Program-made: the position numbers and the translations under genes | The notes under the pieces: generated by a model | What the model saw: the letters and a program-made list of their open reading frames with translations, nothing else | What the model was told of the DNA's origin: nothing | Database searches by the model: none | Shown: positions 34,921 through 43,290 of the stretch, piece after piece | How the letters are laid out: each line of letters starts with the position of its first letter | Position numbering within the stretch: the stretch's first letter is position 1 | NCBI GenBank assembly: GCA_965223825.1 | Contig: OZ245018.1 | Span: forward strand, 2,356,001 to 2,420,000 | DNA: 64,000 nucleotides | DNA from: CAJXQU01 sp965223825 | GTDB taxonomy: Bacteria > Pseudomonadota > Gammaproteobacteria > CAJXQU01 | Direction: 5' to 3'

Positions 34921-36140
34921 GTTCGTAGTTTTTTAATACGTTTTTTGAGATCGTCCCATTTATTTTTAGATTGACGCCACATGCGGTATTCACAATACCA
35001 ACGCCATAATTTCGGGGACTGTTTTATTTTACGCTTTGTACGGATAGTGGTTATCAATACCTCGGCAACCGTTTTGCCGATCAGGCCTTCACCCTGAATA
35101 CTTTCAAACATGATCTTAGTGTTATTACACCACGCAGTTTTATAGTTTGAATCTTCACCCAAACCAAAATCAATCAACAATACATTTTGATCACAAGCTT
35201 TTTGCATCACAATACGTAGTAAATAATCACCTGGGGACCATTGTTGAAAACGTGAATTGGTCATGGAGTTTATGATCAAATACAACTTGTCACTGGTTTG
35301 TGCGACAACGATCGTGGCTAACACCTCCTGATCCAACTCGATAACCATCATGTACGCCAGATCATCCCCTCGCTCTAACGAACCTTTGAGCAAGGCCAGA
35401 TAAAATTCCTGATAATGATCAACATTACTTTCCTGATCAATTCCTAATACTTTGAACCGTTCTTGTCGTTGCGCGAATAGCGTTTCGAGATAGTTTTCAA
35501 CATCATCGATCTGCGTGACTTTTTTCCACGACAATTCACCTTCGCGTGACAGCCGACTCTCCTCGTTGCGCATGCGTTTACGCGTGGATTTACTGCGCAA
35601 CTCTTTGAGTAGCTCATCCCAGTCATGATGCGGAAATAATAATTGATGACTTGAATTCGCCGCTGGAGATTGGTTTAGCCAACGAAATGGTGATGGGAAA
35701 TTATTAATCTCAAGTGCTTGGTGCGTCAGCCACATCACATGATAATGCGGTAAAACTGTTCGGATTTGTAACCAGAGCTGTTTAAAAGTTACCTCGTCCA
35801 ACGCTTCTAGGAAACCGGTCTGGTAAACACCACCCATGTAATTGAAATGCTCATCTCCCAACCAAGACAAGAAACGAATGCCTTTCTTTACACGGATACT
35901 TAACGGCAAGATCGCAACGAGCTGCTCATTTTTGTAAATGTGAATCAGTTGCGGTTGGAGATCGTTTTGGTGAGGTGATCCTAAGATCACGTTTTGATAC
36001 CAGGTTGAGATCCAATCAAAACGTTGATAAACACTGACTGGATTCTCTGCTTCGAGATTTCGCCATGCGCTTTCAAGCTCGTTTAAATCGTCGCTATGTT
36101 GTACCTGATACTTGTCCGTAAGTAACGCCTTCCCCGTCAC
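34917..36140 (-). CDS. GNAT/FemAB-like acetyltransferase (BioF2/CelD type)
   Basis: The 407-residue protein matches the Acetyltransf_6 family: FDWISTWYQNVILG near the N-terminus, IHIYKNEQLVAILPLSI and FLSWLGDEHFNYMG, then a basic helical linker (RKRMRNEESRLSREGEL). A C-terminal GNAT fold has MVIELDQEVLATIVVAQTSDKLYLIINSM and LLIDFGLGEDSNYKTAWC. Relatives work in exopolysaccharide or lipid decoration. GTG is the start. It is coupled to the JmjC-like gene and lies 128 bp downstream of the arsenosugar cluster on the same strand, so read-through is possible. No substrate can be named. Confidence 0.78.
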   Translation of the reverse strand: MTGKALLTDKYQVQHSDDLNELESAWRNLEAENPVSVYQRFDWISTWYQNVILGSPHQNDLQPQLIHIYKNEQLVAILPLSIRVKKGIRFLSWLGDEHFNYMGGVYQTGFLEALDEVTFKQLWLQIRTVLPHYHVMWLTHQALEINNFPSPFRWLNQSPAANSSHQLLFPHHDWDELLKELRSKSTRKRMRNEESRLSREGELSWKKVTQIDDVENYLETLFAQRQERFKVLGIDQESNVDHYQEFYLALLKGSLERGDDLAYMMVIELDQEVLATIVVAQTSDKLYLIINSMTNSRFQQWSPGDYLLRIVMQKACDQNVLLIDFGLGEDSNYKTAWCNNTKIMFESIQGEGLIGKTVAEVLITTIRTKRKIKQSPKLWRWYCEYRMWRQSKNKWDDLKKRIKKLRT

Positions 36141-36268
36141 AATGAGGCTAATTCCTTAGTAAATAATAATTTGGATAATCTTAACACAAGCTATTCATTT
36201 CGTATCCCTAACAGGCTGAAACAAGCTCACTCTCTTCGTGAATACATCGGCTTTCACACCATTAAGCT

Positions 36269-36955
36269 TTAATTTATCTTTAAAATCGTATCATCCTGTT
36301 TTTTAAGGGAAATAAGCGTTTTACGTAATTCCTGAAAGTTCGGTAATTGCAAACAGCGCACTAGATCTGTTGGATCATCCACATCCCAAACGATCGGCAA
36401 CTGTGTCACACGCCGATTTGCCTTTGTAAGCCGCGCAATTGTTAATAATAAAACTTCATCACTACCCCAAGTTATATCGCTGAAAATATCCGGAAAATGC
36501 TGTTTCGCACCGATCAGGGCATACCCACCGTCTTCCGTTGGGGAAAAGACGAAATCACCCGTTTGCAAAGCTGTCATCGCCGACACAAGTTGATCCGTCT
36601 CGATAACAGGACAATCACCGCCGATCAACACAACAGATTGGGTGACTTCTAAGGTTTCTTGTATCGCAATCCGCATACGATCACCGAGATCCTTGCCCTT
36701 TTGTAAACTGAAACTGATCGAATACCGTTCAGCTAACTCACGAAAAAAAGGATGATCAGGATCGGGCGCACACACAAGCTCAACCGGTGCGACCTGACTT
36801 TCCACTGCGATCCGCACGGTGTTTTCAAGCAAGGCTTCATACGTTAAACAGGCTTGTTGTGCTGATAAAAACGGCATCAAACGCGTTTTCACCGTCCCCG
36901 CAATTGGCGTTTTAGAAAAAATCAGAATGCGTGATTGAGGAAATTTCCAGTTCAT
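36269..36955 (-). CDS. rSAM-associated transferase 1 (DUF2064, TIGR04282), arsenosugar type
   Basis: This 228-residue GT-A-like nucleotidyl/glycosyl transferase related to CofC carries ILIFSKTPIAGTVKTRLMPFLS, GDRMRIAIQETLE, VVLIGGDCPVIETDQLVSAMTAL and FSPTEDGGYALIGAK. It is the usual companion of ArsS radical SAM proteins, assigned to arsenosugar biosynthesis by context. Its ATG overlaps the stop of the hydroxylase gene (TAATG), placing it last in the tightly coupled part of the cluster. The exact reaction is not established. Confidence 0.87.
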   Translation of the reverse strand: MNWKFPQSRILIFSKTPIAGTVKTRLMPFLSAQQACLTYEALLENTVRIAVESQVAPVELVCAPDPDHPFFRELAERYSISFSLQKGKDLGDRMRIAIQETLEVTQSVVLIGGDCPVIETDQLVSAMTALQTGDFVFSPTEDGGYALIGAKQHFPDIFSDITWGSDEVLLLTIARLTKANRRVTQLPIVWDVDDPTDLVRCLQLPNFQELRKTLISLKKQDDTILKIN

Positions 36956-37743
36956 TAACGATGCACACTTTTCAGCGGCAAAGTGAGCAATTGCGCAAAA
37001 CGGACCGATTCTGGTGTTTGCGCATAATCAAGCCCAATCTGCATATTCACATGTCCATCTCGAGGTTGATCTTGGTAGGTCCCAAAGATGCGATCCCAAA
37101 TCGACAGAGAAAAACTGAAATTGCTGTCCGTTTCATCCGAGTAAATAGAATGATGTACACGATGCATATCTGGCGTCACAATGACCTTACGCAGAACACG
37201 ATCTAATTTAACGGGGAAAGCGACATTCGCATGATTAAATACTGCACAAGTATTTAGAATTACTTCAAATAAAATCACCGTGAAAGGATCGGCTCCTAAC
37301 AAAATCACCGCCACGACTTTTACCGCTAATGAAAATAAAATCTCAAAAGGGTGAAACCTGACACCCGAACTCGTATCAAGAAACTGATCGGTATGATGCA
37401 CTTGGTGCATGCGCCACAGTAACGGAATTTTATGAGAAGCGACGTGTTGTGCGTAGATCAGAACGTCCAAAAAAAGAAATGTCAACAAGCCATGGACGAT
37501 CGGATCTAATGCGAAAAAATTGAAAAGGCCAATCCTATTCTCCACACCCCATAGCGCGGCAGAATAAACGATCCCGCCGACTGATACACGAATCAAAACG
37601 GTACTGAGAAAAGCTAAACCAATATTCGTTGACCAACGTGTTAATCGCTGCGGATCTTGTACGCGTCTAGGTCGCCACAATTCAAGACATGCCATTAATA
37701 AAAACATTCCGACGAAAGCGCCAAGTCTTACGCCGGCTTCCAT
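36955..37743 (-). CDS. Fatty acid hydroxylase / sterol desaturase family membrane enzyme
   Basis: The 262-residue polytopic protein has the three-histidine-box di-iron pattern of the family: HVASHKIPLLWRMHQVHHTD, FNHANVAFP and HRVHHSIYSDETDSNFSFSLSIWDRIFGTY. Several membrane spans lie between them. Family members hydroxylate or desaturate lipids and alkylglycerols. It is fused into the arsenosugar cluster by one-base stop/start overlaps on both sides (TAATG with each transferase gene), so it should work in the same pathway. Oxidation of the lipid part of an arsenic-containing lipid is my inference. Confidence 0.88.
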   Translation of the reverse strand: MEAGVRLGAFVGMFLLMACLELWRPRRVQDPQRLTRWSTNIGLAFLSTVLIRVSVGGIVYSAALWGVENRIGLFNFFALDPIVHGLLTFLFLDVLIYAQHVASHKIPLLWRMHQVHHTDQFLDTSSGVRFHPFEILFSLAVKVVAVILLGADPFTVILFEVILNTCAVFNHANVAFPVKLDRVLRKVIVTPDMHRVHHSIYSDETDSNFSFSLSIWDRIFGTYQDQPRDGHVNMQIGLDYAQTPESVRFAQLLTLPLKSVHR

Positions 37744-38471
37744 TAATGTCGCTCCGCAGGACTCGGTAGGAGTTCAGTGGATTGTGGATAATATCGCGCA
37801 TGTAAACGATCAGCCTTTATCCCAATAAAATATAAAAAACGTAACCACCACATGAATAAAATGGTTTTCAAAATACCGTTTTCTTCCCAACGACGGCTGG
37901 ACGTGATCGCCCTCAACCGCAAACAAACGGGAAATGCAATTTTCTTTAGACGTTGACTGATCGTAATGTCTTCCATTAAAGGAATATTTGGAAATCCGCC
38001 CACTTGATAAAATGCTGCGCGGGTCATAAAAATAGCCTGATCACCCGTGGCAATCCCCGTCACGCCGGATCGAAAGTTCATCATATTTTCAATCAGGCGA
38101 AAAAGAAAATGTTTTCCTGTAAGCGCCACATCAAAGCGGCCCCAAACGTGAGGCAGTTCCATTTTTTGTAAAATGGCTTCATATGCTTTTTCTGGTAATT
38201 GTGTGTCACTGTGCAAAAATAATAAAATCCGACCTGTTGAACGTTCTGCCCCTAGGTTCATTTGTAACGCACGACTTGCCTGGGTTTGAAATATGACATC
38301 TGCTAACGGTTCAGCAATGTCTACTGTGCCATCATGACTGCCACCATCCACAACCACCAGCTCAACGCCACGTCGTCGTAAACCTTGCAATGACCAGAGT
38401 GTTTTACTGATCTGCTCCTCTTCATTCAAGGTTGGAATAATGATGGATAATTCAGGTCCTTCTATGAGCAT
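37743..38471 (-). CDS. rSAM-associated glycosyltransferase 2 (TIGR04283), arsenosugar type
   Basis: This GT2-family glycosyltransferase of 242 residues carries LSIIIPTLNEEEQISKTLWSL, VVVDGGSHDGTVDIAEPLAD, the nucleotide-sugar metal site LLFLHSDTQLP and the acceptor region GGFPNIPLMEDITISQRLKK (ED motif). The C-terminus has one hydrophobic stretch (ILFMWWLRFLYFIGIKA) suggesting membrane association. It belongs to the glycosyltransferase family that travels with ArsS. It follows the methyltransferase by 18 bp and its stop overlaps the hydroxylase start. Confidence 0.9.
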   Translation of the reverse strand: MLIEGPELSIIIPTLNEEEQISKTLWSLQGLRRRGVELVVVDGGSHDGTVDIAEPLADVIFQTQASRALQMNLGAERSTGRILLFLHSDTQLPEKAYEAILQKMELPHVWGRFDVALTGKHFLFRLIENMMNFRSGVTGIATGDQAIFMTRAAFYQVGGFPNIPLMEDITISQRLKKIAFPVCLRLRAITSSRRWEENGILKTILFMWWLRFLYFIGIKADRLHARYYPQSTELLPSPAERH

Positions 38472-38489
38472 TTTTACGTCCGTTTTAAA

Positions 38490-39608
38490 TTAACAACAGC
38501 TACCTGAAGCATCACCACCAGAGTGACGGCCACCTTTAGTTTCAGCCGGTGATCGACGTGTGCCTGCAGGTTGACACCATGTGACAGGGTCATTTTTTAC
38601 AGCTGGCGCGATCGCGATAAATTGATCAGCATAAAAACCATTGGTCAATAAGTTAAAACTACGTTCACAAACGGCGATTCGAACACCACGAGGATAAATA
38701 TGGCCTTCATCATCATAAACGTCCTTAAACGGCCCCCGATAGATCACGGCATGCCCTACATCCAAACACTCAGTCGCTTCCGGTTTACTGGCGGTCACGG
38801 TAACAGAGCGGTACTCAATCCCTTCAATAATTTGCCAAGGTTCATCACCCCATTTATCTATGCTGACGGCGACGAAACCGGCGTCAATAAAAGCTTGTAG
38901 GAAGTCTTCTTCTGTCAACGCACCAGAGATACAACCGCTCCATAATTCTGCATTATTTTTCATATGTTCAGGACTATTTTCGTCACTGACAATATCAGAA
39001 ATTGCTACACGACCACCCGGCTTCGTTACACGAAAGATTTCATTAATTAGTTGGTTTTTTTGATCATCTTGCACGAGATTTAAAACGCAATTTGACACGA
39101 TCAAATCCACACTGTTATCTGCGATCAATGGTTCGTTTTTTCTTTGTTCCTGCAACCACTGCTGGAACACTTCGGCCGATTGAGAATCAGTGACTGGATT
39201 GATCGCAAGATAAGTATCCATCGCAGCTATGTCGAGGGCCAGATCTTGAATTTTCCCTTTGACAAACATCACCCGATCAGAACCGATTTTTTCAGCCATT
39301 TCTGGTTGATACTTTTTAGCTAAGGCCAGCATGTCATCATTCATGTCGACGCCAATGACACGACCATTATCACCAACAAGTTGTGCCGCCATATAACAAA
39401 TTTTGCCCGAACCTGATCCGAGATCGAGCACAATATCGCCTTCTCTAACGTAACGTGATGGATCACCGCATCCGTAATCTTTTTCGATAATTTCTTGTGG
39501 TAAAATGGCTAACAAACTGGCGTCATAATCTACCGGGCAACATAGTTCTGGCTGACGTTCGTTCGCCCCATCTGAATATCGCTCAAGTACGCTGGCTTGT
39601 TTATCCAT
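38490..39608 (-). CDS. arsM: Arsenite methyltransferase-like protein (ArsM family) of the arsenosugar cluster
   Basis: This 372-residue SAM-dependent methyltransferase carries IVLDLGSGSGKICYMAAQLV (SAM motif I), VIGVDMNDDMLALA (motif II) and LIVSNCVLNLVQDDQKNQLINEIFRVTKPGGRVAISD. Cysteines able to bind As(III) occur in ELCCPVDYD near residue 23, in SNCVLN, and in WSGCISGAL. The C-terminal extension ends in a Gly/Ser-rich SGSCC tail with a terminal Cys pair. It methylates arsenite in the ArsM-ArsS route to arsenosugars. It lies 21 bp downstream of arsS. Role by family and context; specificity not proven. Confidence 0.86.
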   Translation of the reverse strand: MDKQASVLERYSDGANERQPELCCPVDYDASLLAILPQEIIEKDYGCGDPSRYVREGDIVLDLGSGSGKICYMAAQLVGDNGRVIGVDMNDDMLALAKKYQPEMAEKIGSDRVMFVKGKIQDLALDIAAMDTYLAINPVTDSQSAEVFQQWLQEQRKNEPLIADNSVDLIVSNCVLNLVQDDQKNQLINEIFRVTKPGGRVAISDIVSDENSPEHMKNNAELWSGCISGALTEEDFLQAFIDAGFVAVSIDKWGDEPWQIIEGIEYRSVTVTASKPEATECLDVGHAVIYRGPFKDVYDDEGHIYPRGVRIAVCERSFNLLTNGFYADQFIAIAPAVKNDPVTWCQPAGTRRSPAETKGGRHSGGDASGSCC

Positions 39609-39629
39609 CTTTTCCTCTCCTGTTTTTTA

Positions 39630-40580
39630 TTAAAGTGCGCCGCCGCAACTGCTACCCTGCCCAGCCGTACAACCATAGCAGTGATTCATGACAGAAATAG
39701 CCTGACCGGGTAGTTGATCGGCGTTAATTTCACGTAGATGCTTTCGTCCTTCGGGTAAGGATAAATGCAGCATCTGATTAAAATCACAATCGTAAACATA
39801 ACCTTGCCAATCAACACTTAGCGTATTTCGGCACATTAACGATTGCAGGTTCGATTCAAGGTAATTATCGCGTAATAATTGCATGTACGGTACAAATTCG
39901 CCTTTACTGATCAAAGTGCTTCCGAAGCGTTGAATTGGCATATTCGTAATTGTGAACAGTTGGTTGAACTGAATTCCATACTCGTCTTGTAAATGTGATT
40001 TATACACCGTTTGTAGTTCCGACTGTGCAGGCGGTAGTACCGCACCTTGAGGATTAAAAACGAGGTTCAGCGTTAAATTGGAATCTGCTCGGCCATAACC
40101 AAGAGAATTGAGTTTTTGCAAACCCGCAATACTTCGTTGAAACACACCGGATCCGCGTTGCCGATCAACATTATCGGCAAGATAACACGGTAATGAGGCA
40201 ACTACCTCAACCGCCTGATCAGCTAAAAAATTCGCCAGATCTGCTTGGCCTGATTCACTTAATATCGTCAGGTTGCATCGATCGATCACGTGCACTGCCT
40301 GATCGCGCAACTGCCTGACAAGTTGACGAAAGTATGGATTCATTTCCGGCGCGCCACCCGTAAGATCGACAGTCTTGATTGCATTGTTGGTTACAAAGCG
40401 AAGCACTTCGTCAATCGTTTCGCGGGTCATAATCTCTTTGCGTTTTGGACCGGCATTAACATGGCAATGCACGCAAGTCTGATTACATAAGTAACCGAGA
40501 TTCACCTGCAGAATAGACAACTCTCCACGCGTGATCGCAGGAAAATCGGTTTCTTGAAGCAGTGGTAAAGTTTCGTGCAT
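39630..40580 (-). CDS. arsS: Arsenosugar biosynthesis radical SAM protein ArsS
   Basis: ArsS is thought to transfer a 5'-deoxyadenosyl group to methylated arsenic. The 316-residue enzyme has the radical SAM cluster motif CNQTCVHCHVNAGPKR near residue 32, then TVDLTGGAPEMNPYFRQLV. A C-terminal Cys-rich domain holds LMCRNTLSVDWQGYVYDCDFNQM and HCYGCTAGQGSSCGGAL (TIGR04167 type). Some homologues use selenocysteine near that tail; here the position is Cys and the frame ends normally. It is first in the minus-strand cluster, divergent from ilvD. Confidence 0.92.
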   Translation of the reverse strand: MHETLPLLQETDFPAITRGELSILQVNLGYLCNQTCVHCHVNAGPKRKEIMTRETIDEVLRFVTNNAIKTVDLTGGAPEMNPYFRQLVRQLRDQAVHVIDRCNLTILSESGQADLANFLADQAVEVVASLPCYLADNVDRQRGSGVFQRSIAGLQKLNSLGYGRADSNLTLNLVFNPQGAVLPPAQSELQTVYKSHLQDEYGIQFNQLFTITNMPIQRFGSTLISKGEFVPYMQLLRDNYLESNLQSLMCRNTLSVDWQGYVYDCDFNQMLHLSLPEGRKHLREINADQLPGQAISVMNHCYGCTAGQGSSCGGAL

Positions 40581-40753
40581 ATCTACGCCAATGTTGTTGT
40601 AAAATAGACAATTAAAGGTAAATCGCGCGTCTTGTGGCGTAATGCCAGCGCAATATGTTTATCTAACAGGCCATGGCTGGATTAAGCATGGTATTTTTGC
40701 AGGCATATAGTATCCTGCCATTTTTTATATTTCAGCGACGACTTTGCATCATT

Positions 40754-42430
40754 ATGACCCAAAAGAATAAATACAGTTCACGTATCACTCAGCCAAAATC
40801 ACAGGGCGCTTCTCAAGCCATGCTGTTTGCAACCGGCATGACGCAAGAGGACATGGATAAAGCGCAAGTGGGTATTTCGAGCGTCTGGTATGAAGGTAAC
40901 CCCTGCAATATGCATCTGCTCGACCTTTCTGAAAAGATCAAAGAAGGCGTTCAGAAAGCCGGTCTCGTCGGCATGCGCTTTAATACGATTGGTGTCAGTG
41001 ACGGTATTTCGATGGGCACCGATGGCATGAGTTATTCGTTGCAATCACGCGATCTAATCGCAGATTCAATCGAAACAACCATGGGCGGGCAATGGTACGA
41101 CGCGAATATTTCCATTCCGGGCTGCGATAAAAATATGCCGGGTTGCTTGATCGCAATGGGTCGGCTTAACCGCCCTTCGCTCATGGTCTATGGTGGGACG
41201 ATCAAACCGGGACATTGTGGTAGCAAAACGCTCGATGTTGTTTCGGCTTTCCAAAGTTATGGTGAGTTTCTTTCCGGCTCGATTGATGAAGATGAACGCC
41301 AGCAAATTGTAAAGAGTTCTTGTCCTGGCGCAGGTGCCTGTGGCGGAATGTACACTGCGAACACCATGGCGTCTGCAATTGAAGCGATGGGCATGGCGCT
41401 GCCTTACAGTTCATCAACCCCAGCGGAAGATCCGGGTAAATTAGACGAATGCTTACGCGCCGGTGAAGCGATCAAAATTTTACTCGAGCGTGACATCAAG
41501 CCTCGCGATATCATGACACGTGACGCATTTGAAAATGCCATGGTACTGATCACCATCTTAGGTGGGTCAACCAATGCAGTACTGCATTTGATCGCAATGG
41601 CACGTTCCGTCGAAGTTGATCTAACGATTGATGATTTCCAAAGTGTTTCTGATCGCACGCCGTTTTTGGCTGATCTGAAACCAAGCGGTAAATACGTTAT
41701 GGAAGATTTGCATGATATCGGCGGGATTCCGGCGGTCATGAAATTTTTACTGGCGGAAGGTTTGATCAACGGAGATTGCTTAACCGTTACGGGTAAAACT
41801 ATCGCGGAAAACCTACAAGATCTACCCAGCCTAAAAGACGGTCAAGATATCATTCGTCCGCTCGACAACCCGATTAAAGAAACAGGCCATATTCGCATTC
41901 TAAAAGGCTCACTTGCACCAGGTGGCTCCGTCGCGAAGATCACGGGCAAAGAAGGCTTGATCTTTAAAGGCCCGGCAAAGGTGTATGATTCAGAGGAAGA
42001 TATGCTCGAATCGTTAGAAAAAAATCAGATCGTTAAAGGCGACGTGGTTATCATTCGATATGAAGGACCCAAAGGTGGGCCAGGTATGCCGGAAATGCTA
42101 ACGCCTACGTCTGCGATCATCGGTGCTGGGTTAGGCGCGGATGTCGCATTGTTAACAGACGGTCGTTTCTCCGGTGGTTCACACGGGTTCATCGTTGGGC
42201 ACATCGTGCCAGAAGCACAAGAAGGTGGCCCGATCGCAATGGTTGAAAATGGTGACATTGTCACGATCAATGCTGAAACCAATAGTATCGATGTGACTAT
42301 TGACGATGCAGAAATACAGCGTCGACAAGCCGCTTGGCAACAACCGGACTATAAAGTGAGACGTGGTACGCTATTTAAATACATAAAGAATGTTAAAACG
42401 GCTTCTGAGGGCTGTGTGACAGATGAGTAG
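40754..42430 (+). CDS. ilvD: Dihydroxy-acid dehydratase
   Basis: IlvD dehydrates dihydroxy-acids in isoleucine and valine synthesis using an Fe-S cluster. The start MTQKNKYSSRITQPKSQGASQAM at 40754 gives 558 residues; the open frame extends 27 codons upstream into hydrophobic, non-family sequence and is rejected. Cluster-ligand cysteines lie in EGNPCNMHL, PGCDKNMPGCL and CPGAGACGGMYTANTM. Other signatures are ILGGSTNAVLHLIA, GPKGGPGMPEM and TDGRFSGGSHGFIVGHI. It is divergent from arsS across a 173-bp gap with no clear leader peptide or attenuator. Confidence 0.96.
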   Translation: MTQKNKYSSRITQPKSQGASQAMLFATGMTQEDMDKAQVGISSVWYEGNPCNMHLLDLSEKIKEGVQKAGLVGMRFNTIGVSDGISMGTDGMSYSLQSRDLIADSIETTMGGQWYDANISIPGCDKNMPGCLIAMGRLNRPSLMVYGGTIKPGHCGSKTLDVVSAFQSYGEFLSGSIDEDERQQIVKSSCPGAGACGGMYTANTMASAIEAMGMALPYSSSTPAEDPGKLDECLRAGEAIKILLERDIKPRDIMTRDAFENAMVLITILGGSTNAVLHLIAMARSVEVDLTIDDFQSVSDRTPFLADLKPSGKYVMEDLHDIGGIPAVMKFLLAEGLINGDCLTVTGKTIAENLQDLPSLKDGQDIIRPLDNPIKETGHIRILKGSLAPGGSVAKITGKEGLIFKGPAKVYDSEEDMLESLEKNQIVKGDVVIIRYEGPKGGPGMPEMLTPTSAIIGAGLGADVALLTDGRFSGGSHGFIVGHIVPEAQEGGPIAMVENGDIVTINAETNSIDVTIDDAEIQRRQAAWQQPDYKVRRGTLFKYIKNVKTASEGCVTDE

Positions 42431-42482
42431 TGCTCTATAGTGAAATTATCTTTTCAGGAAAATTTCACGGAGTGCACTGCCT

Positions 42483-42812
42483 ATGGAAATAGAGTGGATA
42501 AATAAAAACGAATCTATGGAAAATGTTCTTTCACATCCCGATATAAAAGGATGGGTAGCCATTCGGAATGATGGCTCTCAACATGTTGCATCGGACGATC
42601 ACGCCGAACAGTTGGGCGATATTCTGATCTATTTTAATGAAATAGCAGAACTTGTCGGCTCAACATTTGGCTTGAAAAAACCAGATGAAATTCACATGGT
42701 CTGTGACGATCTTACAGCTGTCTGTTTACCTGGCACTAAAGAAACCGTTGGTATTCTGTTTGATAAGAATACCCGTCCTAATGAATTCCTAGCGAAGTTT
42801 TCTCCAAAATGA
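42483..42812 (+). CDS. Small Roadblock/LC7-like protein, first of a tandem pair
   Basis: The 109-residue protein starts after a GGAG and reads HPDIKGWVAIRNDGSQHVASDDHAEQLGDILIYFNEIAELVGSTFGL, ending in a strand GILFDKN. The order of short beta strands around a long helix fits the Roadblock/LC7 fold used to regulate Ras-like GTPases, but identity is weak. It overlaps the next gene by ATGA and probably forms a heterodimer with that product. No small GTPase gene lies nearby. It is about 50 bp after ilvD on the same strand, so possibly transcribed with it. Confidence 0.6.
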   Translation: MEIEWINKNESMENVLSHPDIKGWVAIRNDGSQHVASDDHAEQLGDILIYFNEIAELVGSTFGLKKPDEIHMVCDDLTAVCLPGTKETVGILFDKNTRPNEFLAKFSPK

Positions 42813-43243
42813 ATAACACACTTGAAAAACCCGTTAACGCCATCCTAGACACACCGAAAGTTGAGGGAGCACTCATTTTTGATCTCGACGGCAACGTGTA
42901 TTTCAGCCAAACACCGTCGGATTCGATTGAAGAGGAAATCAGCAAACTACCACAGCGTATTCTGACAATGTATGAAGTCATTGGCATGAGCTTCCAAGAA
43001 TGCTCTGACTTCATTCTGAAGTATGCTGAAAAAAACCTCTACATTCGACAAAGTCGAGGTAAAGAGGGGAAGGATTTTGTCTTGATCGTCATCGCAGAAG
43101 CCGGCGTGAATTTTGTCTCGCTAAAACTCGTCACTAACTTGGCGATGAAACTCATCGACTTAACTGATGATACGCCACCGCAAGACGAAGCAAAAAAATC
43201 GGGACTAAAATCTAAGCTGACGTATCGCGGAAGAAAGTTCTAA
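42809..43243 (+). CDS. Small Roadblock/LC7-like protein, second of a tandem pair
   Basis: The 144-residue protein shows a clearer Roadblock pattern: AILDTPKVEGALIFDLDGNVYFSQTPSD, then a helix (ISKLPQRILTMYEVIGMSFQECSDFILKYAEKNLYIRQ), the strand FVLIVIAEAGVNFVSLKLVTNLAMKLIDL, and a basic tail (KSKLTYRGRKF). Such proteins scaffold or regulate GTPases and secretory or motility complexes. Coupled to the preceding gene by a 4-bp overlap. It is convergent with the transglycosylase gene. Function unknown. Confidence 0.62.
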   Translation: MNNTLEKPVNAILDTPKVEGALIFDLDGNVYFSQTPSDSIEEEISKLPQRILTMYEVIGMSFQECSDFILKYAEKNLYIRQSRGKEGKDFVLIVIAEAGVNFVSLKLVTNLAMKLIDLTDDTPPQDEAKKSGLKSKLTYRGRKF

Positions 43244-43290
43244 CGAACGCTTCTTAAACTCTTTCTTAGATGGTTGGTTCTGAAGGGAAA

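Noticed and set aside
39630..39700. Possible selenocysteine codon in the ArsS tail
   Set aside because: Some homologues have Sec there, but this tail reads Cys (SSCGG) and ends at an ordinary stop without an in-frame TGA.
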